From Citrobacter amalonaticus (lineage in GTDB: Bacteria > Pseudomonadota > Gammaproteobacteria > Enterobacterales > Enterobacteriaceae): a stretch of 64,000 nucleotides of DNA. The notes below the pieces were generated by a model, which searched no databases, was not told where the DNA came from, and saw only the letters and a program-made list of their open reading frames with translations. The position numbers were made by a program, and so were the translations under genes. The DNA lies in NCBI RefSeq assembly GCF_018252635.1, contig NZ_JAGTXM010000001.1, positions 496,122 through 560,121 of the forward strand, in the 5' to 3' direction. This document shows positions 17,326-30,007 of the stretch, piece by piece (within the stretch, counting starts at the first letter, position 1; every line of letters starts with the position of its first letter).

Positions 17326-19617
17326 TCAGCCCTGAGCGCTGACCACTTTGATTTCTACCATCCCGATCCCTAGCTTACGCGGCGAGTGACCGAGAATGTT
17401 GCCTTCGTTGGTCGAAACGGGTTCGGGCGGGACAATCACCAGCGTATCTGCCTCCGTTGGGTTGTCGAAATGTAGGGTAGTGGTGGTGGCATCGTGGCCC
17501 AACACCAGCGTCTGCTCTTCATTGCCTACGCGTACCGGGATCGGTCGATTAGCATTGTCGCCGAAGGCTTTGGCGGTGATCACCAGGTCGAATTTTTTCG
17601 GCAGCGGCTGTTTGTATTCAATCTTCACTTCTTTAGCCAGTTGCGCGTTGGACCAACGCCCCCAGGATTCCGGACGAGAAATTCCGCTGAACTGTTTCAC
17701 CTCTTCCGGCGCGCCCGCCACGTTGAAGACAAAGCTGTCGGCTTTGTAGCGGATGTCGTTGTCGACGATTTTCAGGGTATCGACGTTCCCTTTATAGCGT
17801 TCCATGTCGATAACCGTATCTTTAAAGGCCGTTTTGCCTTTCCACTGCGCTTTATCAACATGCTGGACGATTTGCTCTCCGCCAAGCTGGCCCTGCGAGA
17901 CGCACCAGTCGGTTGAGAGCGCCAGTTCTGGTGACCACAACTGGCCCATCTTGTAGCAACGATCGACCCAGACGAAGTTATCTCGTGGGGCAAAGTCGGC
18001 AAGCTGGAAGCGCAGTGGGGCTGAGTATTCACTTTCCGGTAGGGGCTCGACGCGTTTATCTGATACCCGTAAGAGCAGGGGCAGACGGAAATGGCTGCCG
18101 GAGAAGGCAATCATGTTTTTATCCTGGTCGATGGTAAAATCCTTCATCTCTTTCGGGAAGTTCCACAAGCGAATGATATCCGGCTTCATGGCGAGGATCT
18201 TTTCTTTGCTGTTAAGGAACACCTCCGACATCGACTGGCCTGAAAGGCTACTGCGTCCCAGACCGATAAAGTTATCACCGCCGAGAATATCCAGCACCGT
18301 GGCGCCGTTATCCATGGTGTTACGCTTGACCGCCAGCGTCTCCTGCTGAGGCTTGTCGCCACGTATCACGAAAAACAGATTGTTGCGGTCCTGTTTGTTC
18401 AGGTATTTCCATGCGCTGTTGTTCATCGCCAGATGGTCCGAAGAGACCACGATCACCGTATCTTTAAACCACGGAGAGGCTTTGATTTTATTGATAAACG
18501 CCGCGATATTTTCCTGGCTACAGCTGACGGCGCTAAAAGACTGGTTAGGTTTACCGTCGAAATCATAGCGTTTTCGCTGACAGGCACGTGAGATAAAGCC
18601 GTCCGGATGATGGGTATCGACGGTCAGGGTAAACAATGAAAAACGCTGACCAGAACGGGAGAGTTCTTCGAACTTCTTCCACGCTTCATCCAGTACAGTA
18701 TCGTCATAGAAGCCCCAGTCGTTGCGGTAATTCGGATCGGCAACGACGCTTTTTAACTCTTCGGCGCCATACAGATAATCGAAACCGTGGGACTTCAGGA
18801 ACACGTCTTTCCCGGCAAAACGCAGGTTAGCCCCCTGGACAAAGTGGTTCTGGTAGCCGGAGTTTTTCAGGATATCCCCGAGGCAGACATTCTGCGGGAA
18901 GAAACTGGAGACCGATGCCGACGCGTTGCCTTCAAACGGCGCGAACAGGGGAATGCCGCACTGGGATGCCACCATCCCGGCGATGGTATAGTCTGTACCC
19001 GGTAACTGTTGGGTATGGCTGAAATCCATGCCTTCGTTTTTCAACGCGCCAAGCTCTGGCGTGAGGTCCGGGAAAGCCTCATTGTCGAAATAGGTACGTT
19101 CCAGACTTTCACCGTAGATGTACACCAGATTCAGCTTCGGGTTGGGTATGCTTTTCGCTGGTTCTTTATAGTAGGTCGCGAAATCGGGATCGCCATCGCG
19201 GGTTTGAGATTTAACCAGTTCGCTGATCTGACGAAATGCCGGGCTGGCATCGACGGAGCCCAGCGCTAACAGCAGTGCCAGAAGACTGTAACCAAAATGG
19301 TGGGGATGATGACGGCGGCGACGCAGCACCCAGCCCAGCGTGCCAAAAACCGCCACTAACGCCAGCGCAATGCCGATGCCCGGTAGTATGTATTTGCCGA
19401 CACCGGCCCCCGTCAGGCTGTTCGTCAACGTGTAGAGTACCGCATCGTTAATGCCATCACCCGTGAAATAGTCGCTGGCGAAGAGTGTGATATTCAGAAC
19501 CACAAAAAGGCCCAGCACCGTCAGGGTGGCGACAAACCACCAGGTGTTGTGACCCGCTTTCCAGGCATAAATCAGTACAGAGGCAAGAAACAGCGCGATG
19601 GAGAGTAACTCAGACAA
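17326..19617 (-). CDS. opgB: OpgB (MdoB), phosphoglycerol transferase I
   Basis: 763 residues, the K-12 length. Four N-terminal membrane helices (to about residue 130, including [27 protein letters not shown]) are followed by a periplasmic alkaline-phosphatase/sulfatase-like domain: [12 protein letters not shown] with the nucleophile region, [10 protein letters not shown], and [11 protein letters not shown]. It transfers phosphoglycerol from phosphatidylglycerol to osmoregulated periplasmic glucans. It is single on its strand, bounded by the lgoD terminator and a 272-bp gap to yjjA in which I see no clear promoter motif. Confidence 0.97.
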   Translation of the reverse strand: MSELLSIALFLASVLIYAWKAGHNTWWFVATLTVLGLFVVLNITLFASDYFTGDGINDAVLYTLTNSLTGAGVGKYILPGIGIALALVAVFGTLGWVLRRRRHHPHHFGYSLLALLLALGSVDASPAFRQISELVKSQTRDGDPDFATYYKEPAKSIPNPKLNLVYIYGESLERTYFDNEAFPDLTPELGALKNEGMDFSHTQQLPGTDYTIAGMVASQCGIPLFAPFEGNASASVSSFFPQNVCLGDILKNSGYQNHFVQGANLRFAGKDVFLKSHGFDYLYGAEELKSVVADPNYRNDWGFYDDTVLDEAWKKFEELSRSGQRFSLFTLTVDTHHPDGFISRACQRKRYDFDGKPNQSFSAVSCSQENIAAFINKIKASPWFKDTVIVVSSDHLAMNNSAWKYLNKQDRNNLFFVIRGDKPQQETLAVKRNTMDNGATVLDILGGDNFIGLGRSSLSGQSMSEVFLNSKEKILAMKPDIIRLWNFPKEMKDFTIDQDKNMIAFSGSHFRLPLLLRVSDKRVEPLPESEYSAPLRFQLADFAPRDNFVWVDRCYKMGQLWSPELALSTDWCVSQGQLGGEQIVQHVDKAQWKGKTAFKDTVIDMERYKGNVDTLKIVDNDIRYKADSFVFNVAGAPEEVKQFSGISRPESWGRWSNAQLAKEVKIEYKQPLPKKFDLVITAKAFGDNANRPIPVRVGNEEQTLVLGHDATTTTLHFDNPTEADTLVIVPPEPVSTNEGNILGHSPRKLGIGMVEIKVVSAQG

Positions 19618-19889
19618 CGGACGATCCTCACAAATAGCCTTGTGATAAGGCTCTAAACCAGGCGTTCGACTGGCAGCTCAGCGTTTACAGAAAGTACAAT
19701 GTAATGGGGTTGTCACTTAGCTGCAATTCTAGTGACATTTAATTACGTTGTTATTCAGAATTGGTTTAGATAGGGACTTTTTTGATCACCGTCACTTCCC
19801 GCCATACCTGGGATGCGTCATGGAGAAGGGGGGAAAGGGGAGAGACACGCCGCCTCTGGCAGAAAACGACCAAAACGCGGCGTCAGGGA

Positions 19890-20387
19890 TCAGGAAATAA
19901 AGCTCATACCCTGTTTGAGCACCAGGTCGCAGGCTTTCGTTTTCACTTTTTCAGCGAGCGGCGTGCTGCCGATATTATTCAGGTTAAGCTGCTGACCATC
20001 TTTGGTATTCAGTAGACCCTGAATACCGTCCAGATAGTTGGTGTCCTGCTTTTGCTCGGTTGCGCCAAGCCCCAGTTTATCCAGCACCTGATTTTTCACA
20101 TTTTCTGCATCGGTAACCGACGCCAGCTTCTGTTTTGCGCAGTACTGCAAAATCCCGGCGGCGTTATTCATATTGTTCGCACTCAGCGCCTGGTTGCCGC
20201 CATTGAGCAGGCTGGTCAGGGAAGAGAGCGAAGTACCGCTTTGCGATGAGGCGGTGCTCTGCTTGCTCAGTTCGCTGGCGGCGCTGGAGAGTGATTCTTG
20301 CCAGGAGGCGGCGAAGGCGCTGGTGGCGAACAGTGCGCTCGCGGTTATTGCACAGCACAAAAGACGTTTGGTCGTATTCATCATCAT
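19890..20387 (-). CDS. yjjA: YjjA, exported DUF2501 protein
   Basis: 165 residues with a signal peptide (KRLLCCAITASALFATSAFAA). The mature part is Ser/Thr/Leu/Asn-rich with two Cys (ILQYCAKQK and KTKACDLV) that could form a disulfide, and ends GMSFIS. It agrees with E. coli YjjA in length and pattern. The function is unknown. It lies 55 bp downstream of dnaC on the same strand, so it may be the last gene of a dnaT-dnaC-yjjA unit as in K-12. Confidence 0.9.
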   Translation of the reverse strand: MMMNTTKRLLCCAITASALFATSAFAASWQESLSSAASELSKQSTASSQSGTSLSSLTSLLNGGNQALSANNMNNAAGILQYCAKQKLASVTDAENVKNQVLDKLGLGATEQKQDTNYLDGIQGLLNTKDGQQLNLNNIGSTPLAEKVKTKACDLVLKQGMSFIS

Positions 20388-20442
20388 TACTCGTAGAGAG
20401 GACTTTCGTTGCAGTATAGCGCCGCAAAGTCTCAGAATGGTC

Positions 20443-21180
20443 TTAATACTCTTTGCCGGTTACCCGACTGCGGAAACTGTCCCAGTTGAAGATCACCCAC
20501 AGGCTATTGCCCAGTCGCATGCGATCCATGACGCGTTCACCCAGCAGTTTGGTCATTTCTTCCATGTTGCTGTTGGTGAGCATGCCGGTCGGGCGCTTTG
20601 AAGAGGAACGGCGATCGACGATCTGGTTGATAATCACCTTTTCATAGCGCGACTCGGTTTGTACGCCGATCTCATCAATGACCAGCAGATCAACATTGCT
20701 CAGATCGTTCAGCAACTGTTCTTCGCTGGTTTCACGATTGCTGAACGTCTCTTTCATCGCTGACATGATGTCCGCCACGGTGATAATCAACACTGACTTT
20801 CCGCGCAGCAGCAGTTCGTTGCAGATTGCCGCGGCGAGGTGGTTTTTCCCTGTCCCCGGTTTGCCGGAGAAGATAAAGCTGGCGATATTGCCATCGAACT
20901 CTTCCACGTACTGGCGTGCTTTGCTTAGCGCATTCATCTGGCCTTCGCATTCCACATGATAGTTTTCGAACGAGCAGTTTTGATGTAACGGACGGATGCC
21001 GGAACGGTTAAAAGTGCGCTGCATTTTCATTGCACGATTCTCGCGAGCCAGGGCGGCGGCGCGAATTTCGCCTTGCTCCTTCTGCCACGCCAGTAGCTCT
21101 TCACCCGTTTTGAACGCTGGTTCAATATGGGCGGGCATCATTTTTTGCAGACGTTTCATCAGATCGCCAACGTTTTTCAT
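20443..21180 (-). CDS. dnaC: DnaC, DnaB helicase loader
   Basis: 245 residues, the K-12 length. N-terminal DnaB-binding part, then an AAA+ module: Walker A GKPGTGKNHLA at about residue 105, Walker B DLLVIDEIG, sensor-like TGMLTNSN, and the arginine region GERVMDRMRLG. It loads the replicative helicase DnaB at oriC and at restart sites. Its start follows the dnaT stop by 2 bp, so the two are surely cotranscribed and probably coupled. Confidence 0.98.
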   Translation of the reverse strand: MKNVGDLMKRLQKMMPAHIEPAFKTGEELLAWQKEQGEIRAAALARENRAMKMQRTFNRSGIRPLHQNCSFENYHVECEGQMNALSKARQYVEEFDGNIASFIFSGKPGTGKNHLAAAICNELLLRGKSVLIITVADIMSAMKETFSNRETSEEQLLNDLSNVDLLVIDEIGVQTESRYEKVIINQIVDRRSSSKRPTGMLTNSNMEEMTKLLGERVMDRMRLGNSLWVIFNWDSFRSRVTGKEY

Positions 21181-21182
21181 GG

Positions 21183-21722
21183 TTAACCTCTAAAACCCGG
21201 TGGAATTTGATTATCCGGTTCGCTGACCGTGTTCACATCGCGCTTCGGCAGGCCGCCGTTGCTCGCGCGGCCGATCTGGACGCTGCGCGCCAGTTTTTGC
21301 TGCCACTGCACGTGGTGAAACACTTTGCCTTCCGCTTGCCAGTACGTGACGAACGAGGCCAGTTCTTCGGGAGTGACAGGTTCACTCAATGCCACGCCCC
21401 AGAGCGCGGCCTGGCGCTGAAAATCGGCATCCGGTTGCCAGGCGGGATACATAGCGAATTTACCCAGCGGTACGGCGACCGGCACTGGCTGCGGTTCTTC
21501 ATAAAACTGTGCATCCAGCGCCACATCGCTCCCTGGTCGGGCGAGCTTTTCTTCGAGCGCCAGTAGTTGCGCCAGGCGTGCGGGGGTCAGCGCATAAAAA
21601 GCCGGGGCGTTATTGGCAAACACCGCCACCGCGCCACCTTCAGACTTCGCCAGCACCGTCTGGTGATCGTGTAATAAGGCGTCAATACCAATGACGTCCG
21701 GGGTCAAAATTCTGGATGACAT
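21183..21722 (-). CDS. dnaT: DnaT, primosomal protein I
   Basis: 179 residues from the ATG at 21722 ([21 protein letters not shown]), the K-12 length; a longer frame upstream has no matching sequence in E. coli. The C-terminal part ([21 protein letters not shown]) is the ssDNA-binding region, and the tail NQIPPGFRG is conserved. DnaT works with PriA/PriB/PriC and DnaC to restart stalled replication forks. Confidence 0.97.
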   Translation of the reverse strand: MSSRILTPDVIGIDALLHDHQTVLAKSEGGAVAVFANNAPAFYALTPARLAQLLALEEKLARPGSDVALDAQFYEEPQPVPVAVPLGKFAMYPAWQPDADFQRQAALWGVALSEPVTPEELASFVTYWQAEGKVFHHVQWQQKLARSVQIGRASNGGLPKRDVNTVSEPDNQIPPGFRG

Positions 21723-21818
21723 AACGTTTCTCAATACCGACTGCAACCGAGAAGGGACACTGCTTCTATAGTAACACACCGATGAGGGGGAGCGGCAGGG
21801 ATGCGCCTGCCGCGGCGA

Positions 21819-23059
<1,241 letters not shown>

Positions 23060-23297
23060 GACTTGCTCTGGCTGAAAAGACGCGTTGCGTACTGTCGAAT
23101 GTCTCCTTTGTATCATGAAGCACGCATTTTTTGGCTCCGGCTGAGATCAATCTTTCTGTTGAAAAAAGAACCTGCCATGCAGCGGTCAAAATTTGAACCG
23201 CACCACAGTTTTGCGAAATCGGTGAAAAGTGCAATTTTTATCTCCTTTTAGACCTTCTTTTTCTGTGCCTGCTTATCAAAAATGCAATTTGAAACTT

Positions 23298-24534
<1,237 letters not shown>

Positions 24535-24543
24535 TGAGGAAAA

Positions 24544-25422
24544 ATGATGCAACCGGCTGATATTATCCCTGTTTTTAAATTGTATGGTGAACAACAGGGA
24601 TGGCCAACTCCCGACCTTCTGCACTGCGAGTCAATTCATCAGCGCAGCAGTTTGTATGAGTGGCATATCCGGGTGCATCAGCATGCGGAGATCGTTCAGT
24701 TGCTCTACCTGGATCGGGGCGAAGCGACGATCGAAATCGAGGGGCAGACGACGGTGATGCGTGATGCCTGTATTCAGGTTGTCCCTGCGCTTTGTGTCCA
24801 CGGTTTTCGCTTTTCCCCAGGAACCAAGGGCTATGTTCTCTCTCTGGCGTTACCGCTAATTGGCCGCCTGGAATCTCAGTTTCCACAGCCGTTACCAATG
24901 TTGAATACCCCTCAGTGTGTGCCAGTGGCTCAGTCTCGCAGTCACATCCGGACGCTTTTTTCTGCCTTGCAAAAGGAGTATCAGACCGATAACGAGGCGC
25001 GAGAAATGATGTTGTTTTCATTACTGAGTGCGCTGCTGGTCTGGCTTCGTCGGCAGAGTCGGCCAGTTAAGCCACCGAATAACACCCTGGTGCGGCGGCG
25101 TAGTGCAATACGCCTTTTTGCCCGGCAGATTGAGAGTCACTATCGCGAACATCTTCCCCTTGCAGAATATGCGCATCGAATCGGGCTTTCTGCAAATTAT
25201 CTGAATCAGTTATGCCGTGAATTTCATCATTGCAGTGCATTAAACGTTTTGCATCAGCGGTTGATGCTTGAAGCCAAACGAAGCCTGCAATATACCAGCA
25301 TGACCATAAGCCAGATCTCAGACTATCTGGGATTCAGCGATGTTACCTATTTTTCCCGTTTCTTTAAAAAACACTCCTCGTTATCTCCGAAGGCATACCG
25401 GGAATTAATTAAGAACAAATAG
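24544..25422 (+). CDS. pobR: AraC-family regulator, probable PobR
   Basis: 292 residues: an N-terminal cupin-like sensor (HQHAEIVQLLYLDRGEATIEIEGQ) and a C-terminal pair of helix-turn-helix motifs (LPLAEYAHRIGLSANYLNQLCREF and ISQISDYLGFSDVTYFSRFFKKH). It begins 9 bp after the pobA stop (ATGATG; the second Met is equally possible), in the same direction. AraC-type PobR proteins activate pobA in response to 4-hydroxybenzoate in pseudomonads, usually from a divergent gene; here the regulator follows its target. The name rests on the neighbour. Confidence 0.8.
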   Translation: MMQPADIIPVFKLYGEQQGWPTPDLLHCESIHQRSSLYEWHIRVHQHAEIVQLLYLDRGEATIEIEGQTTVMRDACIQVVPALCVHGFRFSPGTKGYVLSLALPLIGRLESQFPQPLPMLNTPQCVPVAQSRSHIRTLFSALQKEYQTDNEAREMMLFSLLSALLVWLRRQSRPVKPPNNTLVRRRSAIRLFARQIESHYREHLPLAEYAHRIGLSANYLNQLCREFHHCSALNVLHQRLMLEAKRSLQYTSMTISQISDYLGFSDVTYFSRFFKKHSSLSPKAYRELIKNK

Positions 25423-25695
25423 TTTGTCCAAATTTGGATAAATAAAAAATTCGTATATAAAATAAGAATATTTAATATCTTGCTCTGGAATTTGGAACCC
25501 CTGCCGACAATATCGACTTGTATTATACCCTATGATAGTTGTATAACCGCATCTTTCGGAATTAACACAAAAAAACCAGGGATAAAAAATTCATATTGTC
25601 TATTGCTCTGTTTTTTGTATTGCATAATTGTATGTGATAATTCAAAAGCGACTCATTAATAACAGATGATAAATTCATATGAATGTGGAGGATGT
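25423..25695. other. AT-rich intergenic region upstream of yjjQ-bglJ
   Basis: 273 bp with long A/T stretches and no ORF. In E. coli the yjjQ-bglJ operon is silenced by H-NS, and this composition is what an H-NS-bound region would show. I see no single clear promoter or operator. The left end is also the right boundary of the pobA-pobR segment. Confidence 0.5.
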
Positions 25696-26418
25696 ATGCT
25701 GCCAGGATGCTGCAAAAACGGAATTATTATCAGTAAAGTTCCTGTAATACAAGCGGGACTACATGGGGTTATGCAAACGCATTTCCCGGAGTATGAACTC
25801 ACCACCTGTGGTGTTGTAGAAGAACTCACGTCACTACAACTGCGTCAGACGGAATTGGTGATTGTGGATTTAACCGGTGAATGTCATCACCCGCGCACCG
25901 TTTGTGAGCGATTCTACGCACTTCTTTCTCAATACACTGATATCCATTGGGTTTTCCTTGTGTCGCGCGCGTATTACGCGCACGCGGTCGAATTGTTGAT
26001 GCGCCCCTCCAGTACGCTGCTGTCTGATGTCGAACCGATTGAAAGTCTGGTAAGTACTATCCGTTCTGGACGCAACAGCCCTGACCGAATCAGCAAAATG
26101 TTGTTGTCGCCCCCTCAGTCAGAACATCTGGAGTTTGGTTCCCACGCCATTCTCTTGACGCTTTCAGAGCGAAAAGTCCTGCGACTGCTTGGGAAAGGTT
26201 GGGGGATTAATCAGATTGCGACGCTTCTTAAAAAGAGTAACAAAACCATCAGCGCCCAAAAAAATAGCGCGATGCGCCGACTATCAATACACAGCAATGC
26301 GGGAATGTACGCATGGATTAACAGCTCTCAGGGAGCCAGAGAGCTGAATTTACCATCAGTATATGGAGAGACAGAAGAATGGAAAATAGAGACAGTACGC
26401 GAAATGTCGCACTCATAG
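25696..26418 (+). CDS. yjjQ: YjjQ, LuxR/FixJ-type regulator
   Basis: 240 residues starting [17 protein letters not shown], with an atypical receiver-like N-terminal domain and a C-terminal LuxR helix-turn-helix ([36 protein letters not shown]). The sequence follows E. coli YjjQ, a repressor of flagellar and capsule genes that is itself H-NS-silenced. The receiver lacks a clear phosphorylatable Asp setting, as in K-12. The ATG at 25696 has GTGGAGG upstream. It overlaps bglJ by 40 bp. Confidence 0.93.
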   Translation: MLPGCCKNGIIISKVPVIQAGLHGVMQTHFPEYELTTCGVVEELTSLQLRQTELVIVDLTGECHHPRTVCERFYALLSQYTDIHWVFLVSRAYYAHAVELLMRPSSTLLSDVEPIESLVSTIRSGRNSPDRISKMLLSPPQSEHLEFGSHAILLTLSERKVLRLLGKGWGINQIATLLKKSNKTISAQKNSAMRRLSIHSNAGMYAWINSSQGARELNLPSVYGETEEWKIETVREMSHS

Positions 26419-27011
26419 AAAAATGTGTGATGAGTGGTATTGGTATTCAGCATTTATTTAACGCAACGTCTGATAACCAATATAATTTGCACCTCTTTTT
26501 GACGCTGGATGATTTTCAACAGGCGATGAGTACAACCGTGTTTTCAGCCATTATCCTCTCTCTTTCTTCGGTCAGAAAAGACAGACGGGTGGGGCTGTTG
26601 AGCCTGACAGAACTGGCTGAAAATTATCCCGGCATGCGTCGCCTGGTGATTGCGGATGATGATGTTGAAGCGCGTCTAATTAGCGCACTGTCGCCCTTAC
26701 CGCTGGACGGTGTGCTGAACAAAGCCGCCTCGCTCCCTGTGCTGCAAGAGGCGTTATTTACCGCGCTAAGTGGCACGCGGCGGATCGGCGAGAGTAACAG
26801 TAATCTCTGGTATCTCAATCAGAGTCGTATGCTGAGTCCGACAGAGCGTGAGATTCTGCGCTTCATGTCCTACGGTTACTCAATGCCGCAAATCGCGATT
26901 GAACTGGCGCGGAATATTAAGACCATCCGGGCGCACAAGTTTAATGTGATGTCGAAACTGGGCGTCAATTCTGACGCCGGTTTACTGAATGCGGCGAATA
27001 TTTTGCTTTAA
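26379..27011 (+). CDS. bglJ: BglJ, LuxR-type partner of RcsB
   Basis: 210 residues (E. coli about 225), with a receiver-like N-terminus and a LuxR helix-turn-helix at the C-terminus ([43 protein letters not shown]). BglJ heterodimerises with RcsB to activate bgl, leuO and other H-NS-silenced loci. The start at 26379 lies within yjjQ; the 40-bp overlap suggests translational coupling. It is somewhat shorter and more divergent than its neighbours, which is usual for this pair. Confidence 0.9.
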   Translation: MENRDSTRNVALIEKCVMSGIGIQHLFNATSDNQYNLHLFLTLDDFQQAMSTTVFSAIILSLSSVRKDRRVGLLSLTELAENYPGMRRLVIADDDVEARLISALSPLPLDGVLNKAASLPVLQEALFTALSGTRRIGESNSNLWYLNQSRMLSPTEREILRFMSYGYSMPQIAIELARNIKTIRAHKFNVMSKLGVNSDAGLLNAANILL

Positions 27012-27037
27012 CTGTTGTGAAAGCAAAAAGTGGGCGA

Positions 27038-27496
27038 TTACTGGCATACATCAACCCAGGTGGCTGAAGTCAGTTCAGCCATACGCTCTGGTGCGATACG
27101 CACTGCGCTATGTGTGGCGCCGGCTGCAGGAAGGACTTCGGTGAATGCGCGTAATGAGACATCACAATAAACAGGCAGCGGGGTTTCCAGCCCGAATGGG
27201 CACACCCCGCCAACGGGATGTCCTGTTGCGTTGACGACCTCATCACTACTCAGCATGCGCGCTTTGGCGCCGAAAGTGCTTTTGAGCTTTTTATTGTCCA
27301 GTCTTGCATCGCCTTTGGCGACAATCAGGATGATGGCGTCCTTAACCTTAAGCGAAAGGGTCTTCGCTATCTGTCCGGGTTGGACGTTATGCGCTTTTGC
27401 CGCCAGTTCAACCGTCGCGGTACTTTGATTTAATTCAATGATTTCAATATCCGGGGCATATTCGGCCAGAAATTGCCGTACCGATTGCAGACTCAT
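27038..27496 (-). CDS. YbaK/ProX-type aminoacyl-tRNA deacylase homologue
   Basis: 152 residues from the ATG at 27496 (MSLQSVRQFLAEYAPDI), with AGGAG just upstream. The YbaK/EbsC domain is clear: KTLSLKVKDAIILIVAKGDARLDNKKLK with the conserved Lys, and GHPVGGVCPFGLE, the loop that positions mischarged aminoacyl-tRNA ends. Members hydrolyse Cys-tRNAPro, Ala-tRNAPro or related mischarged tRNAs; the specificity of this one cannot be read. It is not at this position in K-12. It points away from the PTS gene, sharing a 235-bp intergenic region. Confidence 0.86.
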   Translation of the reverse strand: MSLQSVRQFLAEYAPDIEIIELNQSTATVELAAKAHNVQPGQIAKTLSLKVKDAIILIVAKGDARLDNKKLKSTFGAKARMLSSDEVVNATGHPVGGVCPFGLETPLPVYCDVSLRAFTEVLPAAGATHSAVRIAPERMAELTSATWVDVCQ

Positions 27497-27642
27497 TCGA
27501 TTCTCCTGACTCGATTTCAACAGTCCCCAACGCTTCAGAAAACTGCTGGCGTAATTTGGCATAAGTCGTCCTGTACTGTAAATATTTTAATGTAACAAAC
27601 CAGCAACATGGGCGATTTATCGATCCTCTTCACATTCACGGA

Positions 27643-27663
27643 AACCGGTTACCGTAACCGGTT
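27643..27663. promoter_or_regulatory. Perfect 21-bp palindrome upstream of the PTS gene, candidate LacI/GntR-type operator
   Basis: AACCGGTTA and TAACCGGTT are perfect inverted arms around CCG. The GTTAC...GTAAC core resembles operators of sugar repressors of the LacI/GalR family. It lies 68 bp upstream of the EIIC start codon. No regulator of this type is encoded in the window. Confidence 0.65.
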
Positions 27664-27731
27664 GCAGTCCGTGAAAGAGCGATTAATACTGGAGCTGTCA
27701 CTTCCTCTGTATCACATAAAAAGAGCCACTT

Positions 27732-29078
27732 ATGAAATCTACCAACCATGCAGTCTTTAATGTGATTTTCCGGTTTGTTGAAAACTATGTCAGCCCGATT
27801 GCCGGGCGCATTTCTTCACAACGTCATGTTATGGCTATCCGTGACGGCTTTATCTCCGCAATGCCATTTATGATTGTCGGATCGTTTCTGTTGGTATTTG
27901 CCTATCCTCCGTTTTCGCCCGATACCACCTGGGGCTTTGCCCGGACATGGCTGGATCTGGCAAAGCAGTTTGAAGGGCAGATCCTGACCCCCTTTGATAT
28001 GACTATGGGGATCATGTCGATCTATATCTGTGCCGCCATTGCCTATAACCTGGGTAAACATTACGTCAAGTCACATCAATTGGATCCGTTCATGTGTGCC
28101 ATGCTCTCAGTCATGGCGTTTTTACTGGTTGCCGCGCCCAAAACAAAAGGCACTTTGCCTGTGGACAGCCTCGGCGGAACGGGGATTTTTACGGCAATTC
28201 TGGTGGCGATTTACTGCGTAGAAATGATGCGCTTTCTGAAAGCGCATAACATCGGCATTCGTTTACCCGATCAGGTCCCGCCGATGATCAAAAACTCATT
28301 CGATCTGTTGATACCGGTGCTGGTGGTGGTGCTGACGTTGTACCCGCTCAGCCTGCTGATTCAGGCACAGTTCGACATGCTCATCCCGCAAGCTATTATG
28401 TCCATCTTCAAACCACTGGTATCAGCTGCCGATTCTCTGCCAGCGATTTTACTGGCGGTACTGATTGGCCATCTGTTGTGGTTTGCCGGTATTCACGGTG
28501 CGGCGATTGTCTCCGGGATGCTGCAAATGTTCTGGCTGACTAACCTTGGTATGAACCAGACTGCGCTGGCGCAGGGCGCACCATTACCGCATATTTTCAT
28601 GGAGGCATTCTGGACGTTCTTCATTGTGATTGGCGGGTCGGGTGCGACGATGGGTCTGGTGATTTGCTATTTGCGCAGTCGTTCCGTGCATCTGCGTTCA
28701 ATAGGTCGACTGAGCGTAGTACCCAGTATCTTTAACATTAACGAGCCGGTGATTTTCGGTACGCCGATTGTTATGAACCCGGTGTTTTTTATTCCTTTCC
28801 TGTTGGCGCCGATGGTGAACGCCGTGCTGGCATGGGCGGCGATGAAACTGGATCTGATTGGTCGCGTGATCTCGGTGGTTCCGTGGACCGCGCCAGCGCC
28901 AGTCGGAGCCGCGTGGGCATTAGGCTGGGATTATCGTGCCGCGATTCTGGTGGTTCTTCTGGCAATGGTGTCGGCAATCATCTACTTCCCGTTCTTTAAA
29001 GTGTACGAGAAGCAACTGCTGGAACAAGAAGCGGAAGAGGCGCAACGCTCAGACGCGGAAAACGAACAGATTGCGTAG
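27732..29078 (+). CDS. PTS EIIC permease, cellobiose/lactose (CelB-like) family, orphan
   Basis: 448 residues with about ten membrane helices. Typical CelB-type features: HVMAIRDGFISAMPFMIVGSFLLV near the N-terminus, the substrate-pocket FNINEPVIFGTPIVMNP, and VPWTAPAPVGAAWALGWD. Such proteins carry beta-glucosides, chitobiose or lactose and phosphorylate them using EIIA and EIIB partners. No EIIA, EIIB or phospho-glycosidase gene flanks it, so it must borrow partners or act differently. The C-terminus is charged (EQEAEEAQRSDAENEQIA). It is absent from this position in K-12. Confidence 0.88.
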   Translation: MKSTNHAVFNVIFRFVENYVSPIAGRISSQRHVMAIRDGFISAMPFMIVGSFLLVFAYPPFSPDTTWGFARTWLDLAKQFEGQILTPFDMTMGIMSIYICAAIAYNLGKHYVKSHQLDPFMCAMLSVMAFLLVAAPKTKGTLPVDSLGGTGIFTAILVAIYCVEMMRFLKAHNIGIRLPDQVPPMIKNSFDLLIPVLVVVLTLYPLSLLIQAQFDMLIPQAIMSIFKPLVSAADSLPAILLAVLIGHLLWFAGIHGAAIVSGMLQMFWLTNLGMNQTALAQGAPLPHIFMEAFWTFFIVIGGSGATMGLVICYLRSRSVHLRSIGRLSVVPSIFNINEPVIFGTPIVMNPVFFIPFLLAPMVNAVLAWAAMKLDLIGRVISVVPWTAPAPVGAAWALGWDYRAAILVVLLAMVSAIIYFPFFKVYEKQLLEQEAEEAQRSDAENEQIA

Positions 29079-29083
29079 TCATC

Positions 29084-29107
29084 AGCAGGGGGCGAATGCT
29101 CCCTGCT
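29084..29107. terminator. Hairpin between the convergent PTS gene and fhuF
   Basis: AGCAGGG and CCCTGCT arms around a 10-nt loop, covering the space between the two stops. It is probably used in both directions; the T runs are short. Confidence 0.55.
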
Positions 29108-29895
29108 TACTTGAGTGTACAGTCACCGCACTGCTGAACGTCCGGCAGACGATAACGCTGACAGCATGTTCTGCGTACCAGAATTCCTTCACGAGGGACG
29201 ACCGTGCGCCAGAGAGGGTTGTCAGCCCCGCAGGACAACTGCTTTTCAAAGAAGCAGGCCTGGCGCAGCGAATTCAGCAACGCTTCACCCAGCAACGGTT
29301 TCATCTCCGTAAGATACCAGTTAATCAGATAGCCGGTATTGCTCCAGATAAGTTTGCCGTTGATCTCTCCGGTCGCCTCAAGCGCCTGAATGACCGGGGT
29401 AAGCGCCTGCTTAACCAGCGTTTCCATTCGTACCTGAGGGGATTGTATTGTCGCCAGTTGATCCTGATGCACGTCAATCCAGAAGCACGCAGCGCGCCCC
29501 GTTTCGTGAAACTCAACATGGATATGTTCAGGAGAGACATCAATTGCTGTTTTCTGCGTGAGCAGGGCAAGTATCAGTGGAGGCACCATCAGACCTATGT
29601 ACCACTGTGCCCACAACGAGATGAGCGGCTTATTTTCGCGCAGTTGTGTGGGATGGTTACGATAAATATGATCGGAGTAAATTGCCAGCAAAGACTGAAG
29701 CTCGCTGGGGCGACGCCATTGTGCCAGCGTCATCGCACTCTGCGGTGCGGGTTCATCAAGACGGATAAAATCCAGCAGATGCTCACGCGTCTGGGCTAGG
29801 GTTGCACGCACGGCTTCAGCTAGCGTGGGCATCTGTGGGTTGAGATGCGTTCGCCAGATGACATCGTCAATGATCGGTGCGGAACGATAGGCCAT
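29107..29895 (-). CDS. fhuF: FhuF, ferric-siderophore reductase
   Basis: 262 residues, the E. coli length. The C-terminus carries the unusual [2Fe-2S] ligand pattern CC-x10-C-x2-C (CCQRYRLPDVQQCGDC). FhuF reduces ferric hydroxamate siderophores in the cytoplasm to free the iron. A Fur-like site lies directly upstream. Its neighbours on both sides differ from K-12 (PTS gene, diguanylate cyclase). Confidence 0.95.
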   Translation of the reverse strand: MAYRSAPIIDDVIWRTHLNPQMPTLAEAVRATLAQTREHLLDFIRLDEPAPQSAMTLAQWRRPSELQSLLAIYSDHIYRNHPTQLRENKPLISLWAQWYIGLMVPPLILALLTQKTAIDVSPEHIHVEFHETGRAACFWIDVHQDQLATIQSPQVRMETLVKQALTPVIQALEATGEINGKLIWSNTGYLINWYLTEMKPLLGEALLNSLRQACFFEKQLSCGADNPLWRTVVPREGILVRRTCCQRYRLPDVQQCGDCTLK

Positions 29896-29916
29896 AAGTT
29901 GGATAGTAATCTAAAT

Positions 29917-29935
29917 GATAATGATTGCTAATCCT
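29917..29935. promoter_or_regulatory. Fur-like site upstream of fhuF
   Basis: GATAATGATTGCTAATCCT: the first nine bases match the Fur consensus and the right half is weaker. It lies 22 bp before the fhuF start codon. fhuF is a known Fur target. Confidence 0.7.
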
Positions 29936-30007
29936 AGCGATAGGCATGATCGATAGCAAGATCTTTGTCAGTCTGGCGTTTAACGGCGCACGAATGCGCA
30001 CAGTTCG

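Noticed and set aside
26379-26418. Possible frameshift or fusion between yjjQ and bglJ
   Set aside because: The 40-bp overlap joins two full-length proteins that both keep their own LuxR domain; overlapping adjacent genes are expected for this operon.
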